Part shown: positions 25,752 through 32,294 of the stretch, piece after piece | Layout of the letters: each line of letters starts with the position of its first letter | Numbering within the stretch: position 1 is the first letter of the stretch | Source of the DNA: a virus | Virus record (IMG/VR): IMGVR_UViG_3300020473_000063 | Coordinates: 1 to 38,496 of that record | Length of the DNA stretch: 38,496 nt | Reading direction: 5' to 3' (one strand) | Notes under the pieces: model-generated | Database searches by the model: none | What the model was told of the DNA's origin: nothing | What the model saw: the letters and a program-made list of their open reading frames with translations, nothing else | Program-made: the position numbers and the translations under genes

Positions 25752-26855
25752 GTGATTGTGTACCAACAAATAAGAAACACACGTGTCTGTCTTTTTAGAG
25801 TTGAAACCACACCAGATGTGTCTGTTTCCTGGGAAAGTACGTGTGAATTCCTAAAGATCGCATTTGGCAAAGATGTTGATCACATACCGAAGCCCGTCAA
25901 GAACATGTGTGATGCCGTCGGATTAGATGACTGGTCTTTTTGGCCTACTTTGCTTCCTGCGCAAACAAGAGAACAAATAATTGCAGACAGGAAGGCGGAT
26001 CTTCTAAACGCAGTTTCACACACAGGGAACTACATCGAAACTTGGTTGAAAATTAGAAGTTTTCTCGACAACTTAGGAACACCCGACCTTGACGAAAGCA
26101 TGCTCCGACAGGCAGTTCCCAAGAATCACAAAAGCCTGTTTGAAAAAATTAGAAAAGGGGACACAAAACCGAGATACAATACGAGTGGAACTTCTACAGG
26201 ACGTCTAACTATTACCTCGGGACCCAACTTTCTAACGCTGCCCAGAGAATCCAGAAATGCCCTTAGAGCAACTCAAAAGGGATCGTCCATATATTCTATC
26301 GATTTCACGTCTTTGGAACCCAGAGTGGCCCTCTGGATGTCTTCTACGAAACACCCAGAAGAAGATGTATATGCAACTGTCATGGAAATGTGCGACATAT
26401 CCGATCGTGCTGTTGCAAAGCTAGCTACACTGTCTTCTCTTTATGGTGCCGGGGTTCAAAGGTTGTCGGTGACAATCGGAAGTCAAAAAAGAGCAAAACA
26501 GCTAATAGAAAGAGTTTCTAATTTCTTTGAAATTCCAGAATGTGCTAAGCGCCTAGAACATCAAGCAGCTAATGGATGTGTTGTCAACTACTTTGGAAGA
26601 CCTCTGTTTGAGGCAACAAAGCAACCCAGGGTGAGAGTCAATCATTACATACAATCAACCGCAGCAGACTTGGCAAACTTGCTGTTCGCCGAGCTCTGCA
26701 AAAACAACAAAGAGGTCACCCCTCTAGTCTTGATACACGATGCTTTGATCGCAGAAGTACCAGACGAATCAGCAGTCCAATTTTTTGATCATTGTAAGAA
26801 CATTTCTTACGACGGGTTTGACTTTCCAACAAAAATTGAGCGAATGAATATTTAG
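25752..26855 (+). CDS. Family A DNA polymerase, polymerase domain only
   Basis: A 367-residue protein with all core motifs of the Pol I polymerase domain: TGRL at 149-152; motif A DFTSLEPR with catalytic D184 and the steric-gate E189; motif B RxxxKxxxLxxxYG (R219, K223, L227, Y231); QSTAADLANLL at 301-311; motif C IHDAL with H329 and D330. The position of E. coli F762 is Leu here. There is no 3'-5' exonuclease and the thumb region is short; a typical phage Pol A is 550-700 residues. The 5' nuclease is a separate gene at 31329. It starts at GTG 25752 with no obvious ribosome site. It opens the replication module and is the presumed replicative polymerase, unless a larger one lies outside the window. 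Confidence 0.9.
   Translation: MIVYQQIRNTRVCLFRVETTPDVSVSWESTCEFLKIAFGKDVDHIPKPVKNMCDAVGLDDWSFWPTLLPAQTREQIIADRKADLLNAVSHTGNYIETWLKIRSFLDNLGTPDLDESMLRQAVPKNHKSLFEKIRKGDTKPRYNTSGTSTGRLTITSGPNFLTLPRESRNALRATQKGSSIYSIDFTSLEPRVALWMSSTKHPEEDVYATVMEMCDISDRAVAKLATLSSLYGAGVQRLSVTIGSQKRAKQLIERVSNFFEIPECAKRLEHQAANGCVVNYFGRPLFEATKQPRVRVNHYIQSTAADLANLLFAELCKNNKEVTPLVLIHDALIAEVPDESAVQFFDHCKNISYDGFDFPTKIERMNI
26849..26854 (+). promoter_or_regulatory. TATTTA junction element after the polymerase gene
   Basis: TATTTA spans the polymerase stop codon and ends 17 bases before ATG 26871, in the context ATATTTAGTCTATAGGAG, nearly the same as the context at 2586-2602. Candidate promoter core of the recurring junction type. 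Confidence 0.3.
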
Positions 26856-26870
26856 TCTATAGGAGATCTC

Positions 26871-27416
26871 ATGAAACACTCAACGCTTAAGAAAAAAATA
26901 AGACAAACGATTATTGATCTCATTAGAGAGCAAAATGAGCCCAACAAGCCTGAAGAGGCGAAACCTGAAGAGGCAAAACCTGAAGAGGCGAAGCCTGAGA
27001 AAGAAGGCGGATCAAAAATAATCACAAAGGGTGCTTACGGAGGAGGAAGATTCAGTCAAATGTTTAGTGCGACTGAGTCTAGGGCGTCAAAAGACCCGAG
27101 AGGGCTTCTGGACGACTTGGGTATAAAAAATGCCTCCGGAGGAGATGATTTGTCAAAAGCTGAAAGCATCATATCACAGGCAATTGAAGCCAACGAGCTG
27201 ATGGAAAGAGCATTTTCCGAGCCTAGCACTTCTAAGATTGACGGGGTAGAGGCTGTGAGCTTTCAACCGTCTGGAGACCTAACCTCTAGAGACGCAACTA
27301 AGTACATTTATCTGACTCTTCTTGCTGCTGAAAATGCAGGAATGCTCAGCCTCAAAGAGGGAATAAAGTTTTTACCTAGACAAAAAGTAAGTGTTCCGAC
27401 AATAGTTTCTTTGTAA
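26871..27416 (+). CDS. Hypothetical protein with PEEAK repeats
   Basis: A 181-residue protein of unknown function. Residues 1-22 form a basic amphipathic helix (KHSTLKKKIRQTIIDLIREQ). Residues 27-42 are three copies of PEEAK, encoded by a tandem 15-base repeat. Then a Gly-rich segment (GGSKIITKGAYGGGRFSQMF), and from about residue 95 a helical domain with many Ala and Ser. AGGAG before ATG 26871 supports the start. The N-terminal helix plus acidic linker recalls small head-core or scaffold proteins, and the 83-residue gene at 28043 has a similar plan, but this is a weak analogy. Confidence 0.6.
   Translation: MKHSTLKKKIRQTIIDLIREQNEPNKPEEAKPEEAKPEEAKPEKEGGSKIITKGAYGGGRFSQMFSATESRASKDPRGLLDDLGIKNASGGDDLSKAESIISQAIEANELMERAFSEPSTSKIDGVEAVSFQPSGDLTSRDATKYIYLTLLAAENAGMLSLKEGIKFLPRQKVSVPTIVSL
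26949..26993 (+). repeat. Three 15-base tandem repeats (PEEAK coding)
   Basis: The unit CCTGAAGAGGCGAAA occurs at 26949-26963, 26964-26978 and 26979-26993 with one substitution in each later copy, followed by a partial unit. It is in frame and codes for PEEAK; slippage could change copy number without breaking the gene. Confidence 0.9.
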
Positions 27417-27439
27417 ATTCTTGATCATGATTCTATAAT
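27411..27439 (+). promoter_or_regulatory. Sigma-70-type promoter, possible leaderless transcript
   Basis: TTGTAA (27411-27416), a 17-base spacer, and a perfect TATAAT (27434-27439). Transcription would begin near 27446, exactly at the ATG of the next gene, which lacks a ribosome site. Confidence 0.6.
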
Positions 27440-27445
27440 CTGTTT

Positions 27446-28030
27446 ATGGATAATGATGCAAAACAAATTATGAACACTTACGAAAAATACGTTTCTCTCC
27501 TGAGAAAGTTTTTTCCAAATTCTCACAGCGCAATTGAAAAGCTAGAGGCTGACATGGGTGAGAGGCTCGCACTTGCGCCACGTGACACTCATCCAGAAAA
27601 GGGTGGATTTCCGGGCGGGCTGGTCAAATTTGCCCTTATGACAGCAAATCACTGTAAGGCTTTTAGTGCGAATGTTGATGCTAAAAAGTTAGCTAGGGTC
27701 GCGCTAATACACGAGCTTGGACGATTAGGAGATCCAGAGCCCGAAATGGAGCTTTATGTTTCTGAAGAGTCTGATTGGCATCGAGAAAAACTAGGGCGTC
27801 ATTACAAATACAACGAAAATTGTCCTAAAATGTCTGTCGCTCACAGAACTCTGTTCTATATTGCACACTACGGCTTTGAAGTGTCTAAGGACGAGTGGAT
27901 TGCAATTGCAACTTCTGCTGGGTTTCAATATGACGAAAATCGCTTTTATGCAAATGAAATTTTGCCCCTGCCTCAAGCACTGCATACATCAAAAACTTTC
28001 GCTTTGAATGACCTAATGAGTAAGAAGTAG
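27446..28030 (+). CDS. HD-domain-like protein, metal site partly degenerate
   Basis: A 194-residue protein resembling small HD-superfamily proteins found in marine phages: MGERLALAPRDTHP, then GGFPGGLVKFALMTANHC (residues 53-70) where active relatives usually have FPGGLVDHSL, then ALIHELGRLGD (86-96) in place of the canonical HDLGK. Further matches are SDWHREKLGRHYKYNE (109-124) and MSVAHRTLFYIAHYGF (129-144). Here the HD pair is H89-E90 and the first family His is replaced, so hydrolase activity is doubtful. Substrate would be a nucleotide if active. The transcript may be leaderless, as a good promoter ends six bases before ATG. Confidence 0.6.
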   Translation: MDNDAKQIMNTYEKYVSLLRKFFPNSHSAIEKLEADMGERLALAPRDTHPEKGGFPGGLVKFALMTANHCKAFSANVDAKKLARVALIHELGRLGDPEPEMELYVSEESDWHREKLGRHYKYNENCPKMSVAHRTLFYIAHYGFEVSKDEWIAIATSAGFQYDENRFYANEILPLPQALHTSKTFALNDLMSKK

Positions 28031-28031
28031 A

Positions 28032-28037
28032 TATTTA
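28032..28037 (+). promoter_or_regulatory. TATTTA junction element before the acidic small gene
   Basis: TATTTA in the 12-base gap between the HD-like stop and ATG 28043. It is too near the start for a normal promoter of that gene; it is recorded as one more case of the recurring junction motif. Confidence 0.2.
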
Positions 28038-28042
28038 AAAGT

Positions 28043-28294
28043 ATGCGAAGAAGACTTTGGGATTACGTGAGCTGGATGTTGAAAGAGGCATCTTCGAAAG
28101 AAGACGATCTTCTGACAGAGCCTGATCTTTCTGAGGAAGACGAAGAAGAGCAAGAAGAGGTAAGTGCTATCAGCACTGGGGGCGGGGCATTGCAAAGCAC
28201 CGGTGCAATTAGCGGAGTTACTACACCTTTAGGCACCGACGCAACTTATCCTAATTCAAGAGTTGGTCATCGCAAGACTAAAAAGTCAAAGTAA
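28043..28294 (+). CDS. Small acidic protein, unknown
   Basis: An 83-residue protein: a basic amphipathic N-terminal helix (MRRRLWDYVSWMLKEA), a strongly acidic middle (LSEEDEEEQEEV), a Gly/Thr-rich segment (STGGGALQSTGAISGVTTPLGTDATYP) and a basic end (HRKTKKSK). I have a general memory of similar small proteins in marine myoviruses with a GGISGVTTPLG-type motif, but no function. The ribosome site is weak. The gene lies between the HD-like gene and the gp32-like gene. A head-core or adapter role is only a guess. Confidence 0.6.
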   Translation: MRRRLWDYVSWMLKEASSKEDDLLTEPDLSEEDEEEQEEVSAISTGGGALQSTGAISGVTTPLGTDATYPNSRVGHRKTKKSK

Positions 28295-28297
28295 AAT

Positions 28298-28326
28298 TTG
28301 AATATTATCAATTTGTTTTTTATTAT
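28298..28326 (+). promoter_or_regulatory. Sigma-70-type promoter for the gp32-like gene
   Basis: TTGAAT (28298-28303), 17 bases, TATTAT (28321-28326); start near 28333, leaving a leader of about 60 bases. A second pair, TTGCAA (28351-28356) and TACAAT (28374-28379), also at 17 bases, would start inside the ribosome site and is less likely. Strong, separate transcription fits a stoichiometric protein. Confidence 0.5.
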
Positions 28327-28394
28327 TTGTTTGAAATAGCATGTTGCATTTTGCAATTCATGAATTTGCCAATTACAATTTTGGAGGTTAGAAA

Positions 28395-29198
28395 ATGGCA
28401 GTTAATTTAGAAGCGCTTCAAAAGAAGCTAAACCAGCTCAGCGGACAAAACTCTCGAAAGAATGTTATGTGGCGTCCACCTGAAGGTGAAGAGACAGCAA
28501 TTCGAATCATCGCTTTTCCTGACAACGATGGACAACCATTCAAGGAGCGATATTTTTACTACGGCATCGGATCGAACCCGGGTCTTTTGGCACCTTACCA
28601 GTTCGGTAAGCCTGACCCCTTTCAAGATCTTATCAACAAGCTTCGATCTGACGACACAAAAGAATCTTATGAGCTAGCAAAAAAGCTGTATCCTAAGATG
28701 CGATCCTATGCGGCTGTTATTGTCCGCGGAGAAGAAGACAGAGGAGTACGGCTCTGGTCGTTCGGAAAGATGGTCTATCAAGATCTGCTAAAGATTATGC
28801 TAGATTCAGACTACGGAGACATTACAGATGTCAACGAAGGTTTTGATATTAAAGTGAGCTGTCAAAAGCAGCCCGGCCGAAAGTGGGCTGAAACTTCTGT
28901 GCGTCCACGTCCTAAAGCCACAGCACTTTCGTCTGACAAGAAGCAGATCAAAGAGTGGAAGGATAATATTCCCGATCTTGATGAAATGTATTCTTGTAAA
29001 TCCCATGACGAACTTGAAAAAATCATTAATGCGTGGCTGGAAGACCCGAATGACTCTGAAGGGTCTTATCGCGGAACAAGCAGCTCAAACAGCTTTTCAA
29101 ACAGTAGCTCGAATACACAAGGCGAGTCTTCAAGTCAGGGAAGCTCTAGCACCATAAAAGACTTAGATGCAGCATTTGCTGATCTAGAAAATCTATAG
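28395..29198 (+). CDS. Single-stranded DNA-binding protein (T4 gp32-like)
   Basis: A 267-residue gp32-type protein. N-terminus MAVNLEALQKKLNQLSGQNSRKN is like the basic cooperative LAST-type domain; residues 25-200 form the OB-fold core, with MWRPPEGEETAIRIIAFP and ERYFYYGI typical of T4-related gp32. A Ser/Asn/Gly-rich linker (about 225-253) leads to the acidic tip IKDLDAAFADLENL, the docking tail for replication partners. T4 gp32 holds zinc with three Cys and one His; here only two isolated Cys are seen and no zinc ribbon. The gene has its own promoter and terminator, matching its high demand. Its ribosome site GGAGG is strong. Confidence 0.88.
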   Translation: MAVNLEALQKKLNQLSGQNSRKNVMWRPPEGEETAIRIIAFPDNDGQPFKERYFYYGIGSNPGLLAPYQFGKPDPFQDLINKLRSDDTKESYELAKKLYPKMRSYAAVIVRGEEDRGVRLWSFGKMVYQDLLKIMLDSDYGDITDVNEGFDIKVSCQKQPGRKWAETSVRPRPKATALSSDKKQIKEWKDNIPDLDEMYSCKSHDELEKIINAWLEDPNDSEGSYRGTSSSNSFSNSSSNTQGESSSQGSSSTIKDLDAAFADLENL

Positions 29199-29220
29199 TG
29201 CTGTAATTTCTTTATTGAGG

Positions 29221-29257
29221 AAGGGGCAGCACGCAATTGCGTGCTGCCCTTTTTTTT
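29221..29257 (+). terminator. Strong Rho-independent terminator after the gp32-like gene
   Basis: GGGCAGCACGC (29224-29234) and GCGTGCTGCCC (29239-29249) make an 11-base perfect stem with an AATT loop, followed by eight T (29250-29257). It isolates the gp32-like gene as a single-gene unit. Confidence 0.95.
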
Positions 29258-29284
29258 GTTTATTAGATAACACATCTCTATAAT
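29256..29284 (+). promoter_or_regulatory. Sigma-70-type promoter for the recombination/replication unit
   Basis: TTGTTT (29256-29261), overlapping the terminator T tract, then 17 bases, then TATAAT (29279-29284). Start near 29291, directly at the ribosome site AAGGAG (29291-29296), giving a very short leader before GTG 29303. Confidence 0.5.
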
Positions 29285-29302
29285 TCAAAAAAGGAGTAAA
29301 AA

Positions 29303-30091
29303 GTGTCATATCTAGGTTACGCAGGAGTGATAAGCGCGTATTGCTCAATGATAAAAGATCCCTGTATTTTAGAGATTGGGGTCGACAGAGGACAGACATT
29401 GCTGCCATTAGTGCGCAATGTAGGTCTATTGAGTCGTAATTTCAAGTATGTGGGCATAGATGTTAGACAAGACACAACCCTGATGGAACAGCTCCATGCG
29501 ATGAAAATACCACTTTATCGAGACACAGAAGAGGCCAAGCAGAGCAAGATGTCTTTGCGCGAAACGTCAGAGTGGAACATCGCTTACATCATTAACAACA
29601 GCCTCACTGTTTTGCCTGTGCTTGAGGGGCTAAAGTTTGATGTGATTATGATCGACGGAGATCACAACTATGTTACTGTTTCGAAAGAGTTGAAGTATGT
29701 CGAAAAGCTTTGCTATGATTCTACAATTATAGTCATTGACGACTATAGCGGAAAATACTCAGAATACGACATGTCGTATTCTGAGAGAGAGACGCACGAA
29801 GGCAATGATTTTCTAGAAAAAACTGGCGACATCAAGGGAAAAACTGGAGTCAAAACTGCAGTTGATGATTGGCTAAAAGAGTCACCTCACTGGAAAATGC
29901 TTACAATACCGGAACATGAACCTGCAATTTTGACAAAAAGCCATGTAAATCTATCTCTAAAAACAAATTCACCTTGGCTTTACGATAGCGGATTATACTA
30001 TGAGTCACAGCTAGGGTTAGGTCGGTTTGTAGAAGATGCCGCAACACCTCTGTCGCAAGGAAAAACCTTAGCGGTCGATTTTATCCCTTAG
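29303..30091 (+). CDS. Class I SAM-dependent methyltransferase-like protein
   Basis: A 262-residue Rossmann methyltransferase of the Methyltransf_24 type: motif I ILEIGVDRGQT (22-32), motif II VGIDVR (50-55), FDVIMIDGDHNY (about 112-123, the D-x-D-H element), and IIVIDDYSG (about 145-153). It starts at GTG with AAGGAG seven bases upstream. It lies between the gp32-like and RecA-like genes, which does not tell its substrate. It differs from the 74-1057 protein outside the shared motifs. Possible targets are a sugar, a small molecule or a protein; DNA methylation is unlikely since no DPPY/NPPF-type motif is present. Confidence 0.7.
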   Translation: MSYLGYAGVISAYCSMIKDPCILEIGVDRGQTLLPLVRNVGLLSRNFKYVGIDVRQDTTLMEQLHAMKIPLYRDTEEAKQSKMSLRETSEWNIAYIINNSLTVLPVLEGLKFDVIMIDGDHNYVTVSKELKYVEKLCYDSTIIVIDDYSGKYSEYDMSYSERETHEGNDFLEKTGDIKGKTGVKTAVDDWLKESPHWKMLTIPEHEPAILTKSHVNLSLKTNSPWLYDSGLYYESQLGLGRFVEDAATPLSQGKTLAVDFIP

Positions 30092-30137
30092 TAGTCGGCC
30101 TCTAACAGAAAAAGCATAGCCGAAACGGAGAATGTAT

Positions 30138-31328
30138 ATGCCAAAAAAGAACGAAAACCCTATGGATGACTTTACAGAAGATCTCATAAAGTCAATTAAC
30201 AAAGATCATGGATCAAAAATTGCTTACAACTTAGAGCATGATGTTTCACCTACACATGTAAGCAGATGGATAAGTACAGGATCTAGACAGCTAGACTATA
30301 TTATCGCAAACAGAAGAGATGGCGGACTTCCAGAAGGGAGAATTGTAGAAATATTTGGCCCACCATCGATTGGCAAATCACACATTGCAATTCAGATTGC
30401 GAGATCAACTCAAAAAATGGGTGGGATCGTTGTCTATATTGATACTGAGAATGCGACCAGCGTGGAAAATCTTTCTTTGCTAGGCGTCGACATTAGTAAA
30501 AGATTTGTGTATGTCGACACTCACTGCACTGAAGAAGTGCTGTCGATCGCTGAATCAACTATTATGAAAGCGAAGGCAATGGACAAAAACATACCTGTGA
30601 CCATTGTTTGGGACTCAGTTGCAGCATCTTCTCCCAAGGCAGAACTAATAGGAGATTATGACAAGGATTCTATCGGACTCCAGGCTCGAGCAATATCTAA
30701 AGGAATGCGAAAGATTACGGGTGTCATCGCCAATCAAAACGTTTTGTTGATATGTCTGAACCAGATAAGAACTAAAATTGGAGTTATGTACGGAGATCCT
30801 ACTACTACTCCCGGAGGAAAGGCAATCCCATTCCACTCATCTGTAAGAATTAAGCTAGGTGCTGGCCAGAGAATTGAAAACAAAGACAAAGAAGTCGTAG
30901 GCATTCATGTCTCTGCAAAGACAATTAAAAATAAAGTTGCAGCGCCCTTTAGAACATGTAATTTTGAGATTCACTTTGGAATAGGCATCAAAGAGCATGA
31001 GCAGTTGTTCGATGTTCTTCGAAAGCATGGAGCAGCAACTGTAAACGGAAAAGTAATATGCATTTCAGGTACGGGTGCATGGAAAAATCTTGCTGTGTCT
31101 GATGCAAAGACAGGTGAAGTGATATTAGAAAAGAAGTTCTATAAATCAGATTTTGACGATGTGCTAAAAGACTCACAATACAATCAGTATCTTGAAGATC
31201 TAATTGAAGATGCATTTATCAAAAAAATGTCTCCCGAGGGCACAATTGATATCGATGAAGAGTCTTACGAAGAGGTTAGAGCAGTTTCTCTAGAGCTAGA
31301 AGAATCATTAGCAGACCTAGAGGGATAA
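30138..31328 (+). CDS. RecA-type recombinase (UvsX role)
   Basis: A 396-residue recombinase. Features: GGLPEGRIVEIFGPPSIGKS with Walker A GPPSIGKS (74-81 from this start), TIVWDSVAAS with Walker B D159, and LNQIRTKIGVMYGDPTTTPGGKAIPFHSSVRIKL, which covers loop regions L1/L2-like and is closer to bacterial RecA than to T4 UvsX. I chose ATG 30138 because GGAG (30127-30130) is seven bases away; ATG 30132 is only one base from it. The C-terminus is acidic as in RecA. It should drive strand exchange and recombination-dependent replication. It overlaps nothing but is directly followed by the flap exonuclease. Confidence 0.93.
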   Translation: MPKKNENPMDDFTEDLIKSINKDHGSKIAYNLEHDVSPTHVSRWISTGSRQLDYIIANRRDGGLPEGRIVEIFGPPSIGKSHIAIQIARSTQKMGGIVVYIDTENATSVENLSLLGVDISKRFVYVDTHCTEEVLSIAESTIMKAKAMDKNIPVTIVWDSVAASSPKAELIGDYDKDSIGLQARAISKGMRKITGVIANQNVLLICLNQIRTKIGVMYGDPTTTPGGKAIPFHSSVRIKLGAGQRIENKDKEVVGIHVSAKTIKNKVAAPFRTCNFEIHFGIGIKEHEQLFDVLRKHGAATVNGKVICISGTGAWKNLAVSDAKTGEVILEKKFYKSDFDDVLKDSQYNQYLEDLIEDAFIKKMSPEGTIDIDEESYEEVRAVSLELEESLADLEG

Positions 31329-32294
31329 ATGCCAGACAACCCTGTTATTATCGTCGACGGCCTGAACGTGTTTATGCGCCACTTTTGTGCTAATCCGTCC
31401 ATGTCTGACAATGGAGATCATGCAGGTGGCTTTGTCGGATTTTTGGGTGGCTTAGGCAGCTTGTGCGAGAAGTTCAGCCCTAAGAAAGTAATTGTCGTGT
31501 GGGAGTCTGGAGGAAGTCTAAGAAAAAGAGCAATCTCAAGCAGTTACAAGTCGGGAAGGAGGCCTGCAGCCCTCAACAGATACTATGAAGATGACATTCC
31601 TTCAACAACTAAAAATCACATGGATCAAGTGTCTCTTCTTGTAAGTGCACTCGGAAATTTGCCGGTTACTCAAATCTATGTTAGAGGGTGTGAGGCAGAT
31701 GATGTAATTGGATACCTAGCTAGATACACACACAGTGATGATAAAATTATCATAGTGTCGTCTGACAAAGATCTGTATCAGCTTGTGGATGATCGAGTTG
31801 TTCAATGGTCTCCCGGGCAAAAAAAGACAATAGATAAAAGCTATATTTTTCAAAAATTTGGAATTTCATCTGAGAATTTTATTACTGCTAGGTGTTTTGT
31901 AGGTGACTCTAGCGACAACATTCCAGGAGTAAAAGGTGCGGGATTCAAAACACTTTCAAAGTGGTTTCCCGCGCTCGCAGAAAGCAAATTTATTTCTCAT
32001 AACGACTTGGTTGACATGGCAAAAGATCTTCTCGCGACAAAAAAGGGAAAGACAATACAGCAAATATCTGAAGCTAGAAGTCTTGTGTCAAAAAACTGGA
32101 AGTTGATGTACTTAGATACTTCTAGACTTGCAGCAGATCAAATTCAAAAAATTTGCGGACAACTTGAAAATATGGGAAAAACCAATAAAATGTCTTTACT
32201 GCGTCTAATGGCACAGAATGGCATGAAAAACTTTGACATTAATCGACACTTTGTCGCAATAAATTCAGTGAGGTATCGTGGCTATCAAGAATGA
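31329..32294 (+). CDS. 5'-3' exonuclease / flap endonuclease (RNase H type)
   Basis: A 321-residue FEN-superfamily nuclease. Metal-site residues: D10 in VDGLN; E59 in VVWES (relatives have Asp); E122, D124, D125 in CEADDVIG; D146 and D148 in SSDKDLY; D193 and D196 in GDSSDNIPGVKGAG, which also carries the helix-hairpin-helix-like H3TH element. The basic YKSGRRP at 73-79 fits the helical arch. It removes RNA primers and flaps of Okazaki fragments, supplying the 5' nuclease that the short polymerase at 25752 lacks. It begins directly after the RecA-like stop, and its end overlaps the helicase start by 17 bases. Confidence 0.9.
   Translation: MPDNPVIIVDGLNVFMRHFCANPSMSDNGDHAGGFVGFLGGLGSLCEKFSPKKVIVVWESGGSLRKRAISSSYKSGRRPAALNRYYEDDIPSTTKNHMDQVSLLVSALGNLPVTQIYVRGCEADDVIGYLARYTHSDDKIIIVSSDKDLYQLVDDRVVQWSPGQKKTIDKSYIFQKFGISSENFITARCFVGDSSDNIPGVKGAGFKTLSKWFPALAESKFISHNDLVDMAKDLLATKKGKTIQQISEARSLVSKNWKLMYLDTSRLAADQIQKICGQLENMGKTNKMSLLRLMAQNGMKNFDINRHFVAINSVRYRGYQE

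Noticed and set aside
25745-25798. ATG 25745 as a start near the polymerase gene
   Set aside because: It is in another frame and ends after 17 codons.
26949-26993. Direct repeats considered as a CRISPR or regulatory array
   Set aside because: There are no spacers; units are contiguous, in frame and code for PEEAK.
30095-30123. TCGGC and GCCGA arms considered as a terminator or regulatory hairpin before the RecA-like gene
   Set aside because: Only five base pairs with a loop of 19 bases and no T run.
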